Assembly: GCA_907163375.1 (NCBI GenBank)
Contig: CAJQUW010001640.1
Location: 1-64,000, forward strand
Source: Prostheceraeus crozeri
Taxonomy: Eukaryota > Platyhelminthes > Polycladida > Euryleptidae
Length of the DNA stretch: 64,000 nucleotides
Reading direction: 5' to 3'
The notes beneath the pieces are model-generated. The model made no database searches. It was not told the DNA's origin and was given only the letters and a program-made list of their open reading frames with translations. The translations under genes were made by a program, and so were the position numbers. Below, piece by piece: positions 58,641-64,000 of this stretch; position 1 is the first letter of the stretch; the number at the start of each line of letters is the position of its first letter.

Positions 58641-59039
58641 GTCATTCGATTCCTGTGTCAAGCAAGTGTGGAAGCGGAAGCAAGGGTGCCTTTTATTGAC
58701 TTAATAGTTGTCATTCTCTCTAGTTATTCAAGCAAGACTAATTATTTCAATCATCAAGTGTACAATGAAGCATTTCATGAATTCCTGCGCACCTTGCAGG
58801 CATACAAATAATAGGGCTACACATATTCTCCAACATGCACTTTGTTTTTCGTGACTTCAAGGACTTCCATGAATATACGTAGTTTATAAACAGCAAAGCT
58901 TATAGTTAAGATCACTAATCAATAGTCTAATTTGCTGCAATCCGCTCGATGAGGCAATAGAAAGATTGCATATCGGTTAGAGGTTAACTTGGTTAAAAAA
59001 GCATAAAATGTTTTACAACACGGCATGTTTGAATTCGAT
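58641..59039. other. No recognisable gene
   Basis: AT-rich spacer leading into the diverged tandem repeat array. Nothing recognised. Confidence 0.5.
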
Positions 59040-59510
59040 TATCACCTAAAAATTTTTCCAATAAAACTGGTTGCAGTTTCTGGTCATGCTTAGTTCATGT
59101 TGTCGAGAAATGTTAATTTTAAAAAAATTCATCGAGCTATTATCGAGAAAATTAGAATTTTAGATTGTTTGAGTAGTATGAAAAAATGCACTTTTAAATT
59201 TTTTCATAAAAAATTTTCAAAGAAGCTGTTTGCATTTTTTGAACATACCATGTAAGCACACTTGAGAAATATCAATCCTAAAAATTTTCATCGAGCTGTT
59301 CCAAAGAAAATTCAAACTTTGAGTTGTTGAGCAGTATGCATGTTCATTATTTGTTACTTTGATAAAAATATCTTTAGAAAACCTGTACACATCTTTGAAT
59401 GTACTCTGCTACACGCAAGTGCAGTTGAAAAAGGTAGAACTTTCTTAAATATCTTTTATCAAACTCTCCTCGAGAAAGTTCAAATTTTAAATTTCTAATT
59501 AGTTCTATTT
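59040..59510 (+). repeat. Diverged tandem repeat, about 150-bp units
   Basis: Three poorly conserved units. Each carries a GAGAAA(T/G) motif, a TTCATCGAGCT motif, an AAAATT run and a GAGCAGTATG-like motif. The first two units are found again, inverted, at 61990-62262. Confidence 0.65.
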
Positions 59511-60289
59511 GCCTAGGCACGGAGTCTAGTAATATCTTAGTCTATATGCAAGTCTTGTTAGTTCTTATTATGATAAAATTTGAATTATCTCATACCAAAT
59601 AGTAACTTTTCAAGCAGAAATGAATGGTAAATCCAGTTTTTACAGTTGAAGAACGAAACATTATTTTAATAATGGATTTTATTAAGATGTCGACTGTTGT
59701 AGGCAATAATTGCCGAAAGTATAGTTTCTTCCAGTAATTAGGGTGGGTGGTGTCGGTGATTTTGTAGTTTTTCCATGTTTCAGAAAAGTCATGATGACAT
59801 GACTCGACGGATTGTTCACCTCCACGGCCGCAGCCCGGTTCCTTTCAGTTCGCAAAACGGCGGCACGTGGAAATGATGATGATGAATAACGTTCGCTAAT
59901 GATCAAGTCAGAAAATGATGAAGTAAAAGAGACTTAACTAGTGCGATAAAGAAACTAAGAAATTTACCGGATCTTGTAGCTTTCTTAGATCTTGACGCGC
60001 AAAGAAGAAAACGTTTCGGTATTGAATTGTTGTGTGCAACAATATAAGGCATGAAAGAAACCTATCCAGCTGAGAAATCAATCCAATAATTTGAGAGTCC
60101 GTACCTCGCCATATACATGTACAATGCATTTTTAACTTGCTTTAAAAAATCATAAAATGATCAAACCAGTAGCTAAAAGTATCAAGCAAGTCAAGTCATG
60201 ACAATTACAATCAATTGCAACCAGAGAAATAAGATGCTTAGAAAATATTCTTGGATAGAAATTCAAAAATGAATAGAGTTTCTCGTGTA
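59511..60289. other. No recognisable gene
   Basis: AT-rich spacer between the tandem repeat array and the Tc1 element. Nothing recognised. Confidence 0.45.
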
Positions 60290-60291
60290 TA

Positions 60292-61986
60292 CAGTCTCTC
60301 ACAAATTATTAGTCACACCCTGACAAAAATGAATATTTTCCAAAAAACGATCGATTGCTTAAGTGGATTGCCTATATTTCTTGAAGTTATTTATATTTTT
60401 GATTCTTTTTACCATCCCAAAGTAGAAGCAGTTGCAAAACTATTACTTGTATTCCAAATCACATATTATGTTATTACCAAGGTATAACAAATTATTAGTC
60501 ACAATAGCTTACCAAAATCTTCAAAAGTTCGTGTTACCTCCCTTCGCATCAATCACGGCTTAAATGCGCTCAAGCATTGTGAATATAATTTTCTTTCACG
60601 TTTCTGCAATAGAATCATCTCGATACCAGAGATGAAGTATGGCTGCAATCATTTGATTTCGGTTGGTGATGGTTTCACATCTTAAGCGCATCTTGATGAT
60701 TGCCCATAAGGTTTCAATCGGATTTAAATCCGGAGATTTACCTGGCCATAGTACCGTTACGTTGTTGCCTAAAAGGAACTTCTGGCACACTTTGGCAGTA
60801 TGGCAAGGAGCACCATCCTGCATAAAAACTCCTTTACGGCGCGGGAACCGTCATTCGACCAACACCCTTGGCAGGCATGATAGACCACACCATCACTTTA
60901 GTCGGATGCTTGACGGATTGGATGATTGGCCTTGGAGATCCAACCTTGTGCCAAGCTAGTGTTATGTTCCCGTCATGGCACTCGAATGTGGATTCGTCCG
61001 AGAAGCAGACCTGTAATATAGAGGATTAATGATATGAGATCGAGTCATAATGAAATATTTGATGAGCTAATTCAGTTTCAGTTTCTTAAAATCATTATAG
61101 AATATAAAAAGGAAAAATGACACTTACCTTTGACCAGTCGTCCACTGTCCAAGATGCGCGTGCCCAGGATAGCCTTTTCTGTCGCATCGACTTGGTAAGG
61201 CGCGGTTTCTTTGCCGGTCTGCAACTGCGATACCCATACTCCTTCAGTCTTCTACGGATGGTCATATGAGAAACAGGAGATCAAGCCTCGGTCAATTCAT
61301 TCGCAAGTTGGCAAGGTGATTGAAAAGGGTTCTTCAGGGACTCTCTTTGGATAAATCTATCCGTTATTTTACTGGTCTTCTTCTTTCTTCAACAATTCTG
61401 CACTCTACCGTTGACCGCTGTTCGCCCTTCCAACATTTTCTTTTTGATTCGTGCCACCGTTCGCATCGACACCATTTCCTGCTCACCTATTTCACGTGTT
61501 GTTAATGATTTGGCTTTGATTAGAGCAATAATAGCTTGTTTCTTCGTCCCGCTAACATCTGGTAACTTCCCAATGGTATTCACAACCGTTGATGTTAAAA
61601 TGAAATCTCATCTGATGTCCAAATGCAGAAAGTTGAAATTCAAATCGCGGCTAGACGTCTAGACATAGTTTGAATTTCAAATTCTTCGTGTCTCAGTCGA
61701 TTGACCCAATTGTTTGGTGCATAACAAGTTCTTTAATGGCAAAGTCGTCTAAATCATAACAAAACCAACTAACAGTGACTAATAATTTGTGATAGTGCAA
61801 AAACGATAAATCTGTGTGACAAATGAACACCGACAAGCTAGTTGTCAAAATGATAATTTTGTTTCGAAAGAGAAACGTGTTTCTGATAATAAGAATCCAT
61901 CAAATATCCTGAATGTGCTATAGTGCTTTAAAAATTCGATTATATATACGTTTTTTAGAGTGTGACTAATAATTTGTGAGAGACTG
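60292..61986 (-). mobile_element. Tc1-like transposon with intron-bearing transposase, decayed
   Basis: 1695 bp with about 29-bp inverted ends (CAGTCTCTCACAAATTATTA and on to GTCACAC) flanked by TA at 60290-60291 and 61987-61988. The transposase gene is on the minus strand and broken. The right flank is followed immediately by the inverted copy of the 59-kb repeat, so this element probably inserted between or within those repeats. Confidence 0.93.
60596..61583 (-). pseudogene. Tc1-like transposase pseudogene with an intron
   Basis: Exon 1 (from 61583) encodes helix-turn-helix segments (LTTREIGEQEMVSMRTVARI; MTIRRRLKEYGYRSCRPAKK) and ends TVDDWSK. A 117-bp intron (61011-61127) with GTAAGT and TTACAG borders interrupts it in phase 0. 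Exon 2 resumes VCFSDESTFECHDG, VKHPTKVMVWS, MQDGAPCHTAK and WPGKSPDLNPIETLW. The junction reads WSK-VCFSDES, which is the normal Tc1 sequence, so the intron call is secure. Stops follow GRVQNC and ANELTEA, and a frameshift follows MTVPAP. The C-terminus ends early, at 60596. Confidence 0.88.
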
Positions 61987-61989
61987 TAG

Positions 61990-62262
61990 GATTCAGAATT
62001 AGAATTTTTTCGGGAATAGCTCGATGAAAATTTGTAGGATTGATGTTTCTCAAGTGTGCTTACATGGCATGTTCAAAAAATGCAAACAGCTTCTTTGGAG
62101 AATTTTCAATGAAAAAAATTTTATGAAATTTTAATTTTCTCGAAAATAGCTGGATGAATTTTTTAAAATTAACATTTCTCGACTACGCGGACTAAGCATA
62201 ACCAGAAAGTGCAATCAGTTTTACTGGAGAAATTTTTAGGTGACAATTGAATTCAAAACCAC
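61990..62262 (-). repeat. Inverted copy of the 59-kb repeat
   Basis: Reverse complement of about 59040-59320 at roughly 80% identity. Shared landmarks are GATGTTTCTCAAGTGTGCTTACATGG-like sequence, TTCAAAAAATGCAAACAGCTT and AACATTTCTCGAC. Confidence 0.8.
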
Positions 62263-63400
62263 CGTGACAAAACAAAATAATGTTTGTTGGAAATAATAAA
62301 ATGATAGCCACATAGTCGATTTGTTTTCATTCAAAATGTTTTGTTTTCATAATCCGATCTACAATTTTTTCAAAATTGACCATTTAATGGAACAGTTGAA
62401 TTTTGTAACACTGGCTGCATTAATACGAATTCATTTCAAGGAACTCATAGAAATACAAAGCACTAAATTTTTGAGCAGATATGGATTTACTATAAATTAA
62501 TGTTAATGGCAACATGGTTTGATATTATTTGCGAGGTTTCAGCACAGGAAGTTGTCAGTCTCATGTACATTGGCAATTTACGCTTAACAAAAAATAAGTA
62601 AAATTACAAATGGAAATGTGCCTAATACTGCTCATGCGACGGTTTATGATGGACATTTGCCAACTGTGAGCCAGATGAATTCATTCAATGTCACATTCAG
62701 CAGCAAATATGACAGTTTGAACAGAAATGTGATCTGTGCACATATTTGAGTGAAAGAATTTGATTTACTCTACTTGTGCGAGGATGAGTAAACAACAATA
62801 GCTCTTTATTTATGTGCATACTCGTGAGCTGGTTCATTTCCTTCGGATGGAACCTGCTAAGTCTGTAAACATTAAACTGAAATTCCTGACATATTAATGG
62901 TGAAAATCACAAGATAGCCAGCCAGAAATTTCTGAAGATTTTACCTGCTTTCTGGTGTGAACAGTCTTGCAGATGGGGCAAACCTGACCGAGTATTGGAC
63001 CTGATGTTTTCGAACTGCAACATTATTTGGGCATGGCCTGATAATGTCAAGGACAATGAATCATCGTTTGAATATGAGGAGATATTTTAATGCAAGCATG
63101 ATGTTGCAACTAGTGTGAGCCTCGTGACATTCCTTCAAGAAGCGAACATTCGGAAACCGGAAAGGAGCTTGTGTCAAAGTTGATCAAAGTTGTGAACATT
63201 CAAAAAAGTTACACGAGCGTTCAAACACGATCAAAGTTCGTGAGCATACTTGATTTCGAAGCGTTTGTGGTAGGCGAAACATTACCATAATTCATGATTT
63301 TACAAGGCTTTCTATGTCCACAGGTTAATAAGTTCCACAAAGCAGGTAATTATTTTCCTGGTTGGATATTATTAATATGGTGCAGACTTCTATGAAAAAA
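62263..63400. other. No recognisable gene
   Basis: AT-rich, no motif or repeat recognised. Confidence 0.5.
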
Positions 63401-63525
63401 GTCATGAAATATAACAGATAATACATAGATTTCTTCTGTCATTATTTGTCATAATAACCTCGAGCCTTCGGCTCTCGGTAATTATAGCAATAATGACCTC
63501 AAATCTATGCATTATCTATGACATA
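63401..63525. repeat. Long hairpin with TTCG loop
   Basis: The arms are complementary over about 55 bases around GAGCC-TTCG-GGCTC (loop 63467-63470). They contain ATAATACATAGATTT / AAATCTATGCATTAT and TTATTGC / GTCATTATT segments. The C(TTCG)G tetraloop is an unusually stable RNA or DNA loop. Probably a small fold-back MITE; no target duplication fixed. Confidence 0.75.
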
Positions 63526-64000
63526 GTAAACATTCCAATGCAAAATGTCAACTGTTCATAACAGTGATATGTAAGCGATTTCAAAGTGTTCAATCAAGTA
63601 GGCCCACACGAATTTTCAAGATGTTATCCTACGTTCATATGCAAGCGGTTCCTTTGTTAGTGTTTTGAAGAAGGTAATTTAGGGGCTTTTGACTTGCGAA
63701 TAATTTTCTATGTTAATAAGACGTCAAGATCTTGACGATTCTATTTTAACGTGCTACTCATAGCATCGCCATATAAGCTCTATAGCAATCGTTCCACATT
63801 CGATGACTGCGCGATCGTGGTACAAGAGATGATCTACGTCTACCATATCAAACTCAAATTTGATGCTTTGATGGAATATACGACGATTTATTAAGCTTCA
63901 ATGAATAATCAATGGCAAATAGCGGTCTATAGGACACAATTAAACACAATAATTCAAAATTCTTGAAATAATTCAATTCGATGGCTATATAGCACTACAC
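63526..64000. other. No recognisable gene
   Basis: Nothing recognised to the end of the window. Confidence 0.5.

Overview
This is a stretch of animal nuclear DNA, AT-rich and almost entirely made of transposable elements. There are no operons or bacterial features, transposase genes are flanked by TA or 8-bp target duplications, and one transposase gene carries a spliceosomal intron. The only convincing host-type gene is a single-exon cytosolic sulfotransferase (20195-21112). The mixture of mariner (DD34D, DD41D, DD42D), Tc1, hAT, Ty3/Gypsy, CR1-like LINE, Penelope-like and tRNA-derived SINE sequences, with an arthropod-style sulfotransferase, suggests an arthropod, perhaps a chelicerate. That assignment is inference only.

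Layout. 1-5 kb: a worn non-autonomous hAT copy, a palindromic hairpin, then a young Tc1-like element with an intact 335-codon transposase (3370-4796). 5.2-9.3 kb: a near full-length two-ORF CR1-type LINE on the minus strand, with a tRNA-like segment just before ORF1. 9.3-10.9 kb: two identical 120-bp direct repeats. 11.9-16.7 kb: a broken Ty3/Gypsy element with both LTRs, one split by a 601-bp hAT-type element. 16.9-17.8 kb: a diverged inverted copy of sequence found again at 32.5-33.4 kb and 38.0-38.8 kb. 19 kb: a LINE C-terminal tail. 20.2-21.1 kb: sulfotransferase. 21.8-23.0 kb: a decayed DD34D mariner. 23.8-24.9 kb: a non-autonomous hAT.

26.8-40.4 kb: an inverted-repeat element followed by a tandem segmental duplication (27440-34319 and 34320-39775). 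Copy 1 carries a 1055-bp palindromic element built of about 21-bp repeats; copy 2 preserves its exact empty site. The duplication junction lies inside a mariner, so copy 1 has a truncated mariner and copy 2 the complete one. 41.9-42.8 kb: a TA-flanked MITE that split a 21-bp minisatellite. 43 kb and 49.6 kb: Penelope-like GIY-YIG fragments. 45.2 kb: a second copy of the hAT found in the LTR. 47.5-49.1 kb: a SINE next to a 5'-truncated LINE. 50.5-51.2 kb: a complete non-autonomous hAT with TSD. 51.6-52.7 kb: a DD41D mariner remnant. 53.4-57.0 kb: an intact single-ORF (1005 aa) retroelement with N-terminal zinc finger, reverse transcriptase, and C-terminal CCHC plus a restriction-like endonuclease-type domain. 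59.0-62.3 kb: tandem 150-bp repeats and an inverted copy flanking an intron-bearing Tc1 element. 63.4 kb: a long hairpin.

The elements do not form a pathway. The window reads as a nested record of insertions whose order can be worked out in several places. The least ordinary items are the palindromic 21-bp-repeat element with its empty site, the intact 1005-aa retroelement, the intron-bearing Tc1, and the intact Tc1 with 35 residues between its second D and its E.
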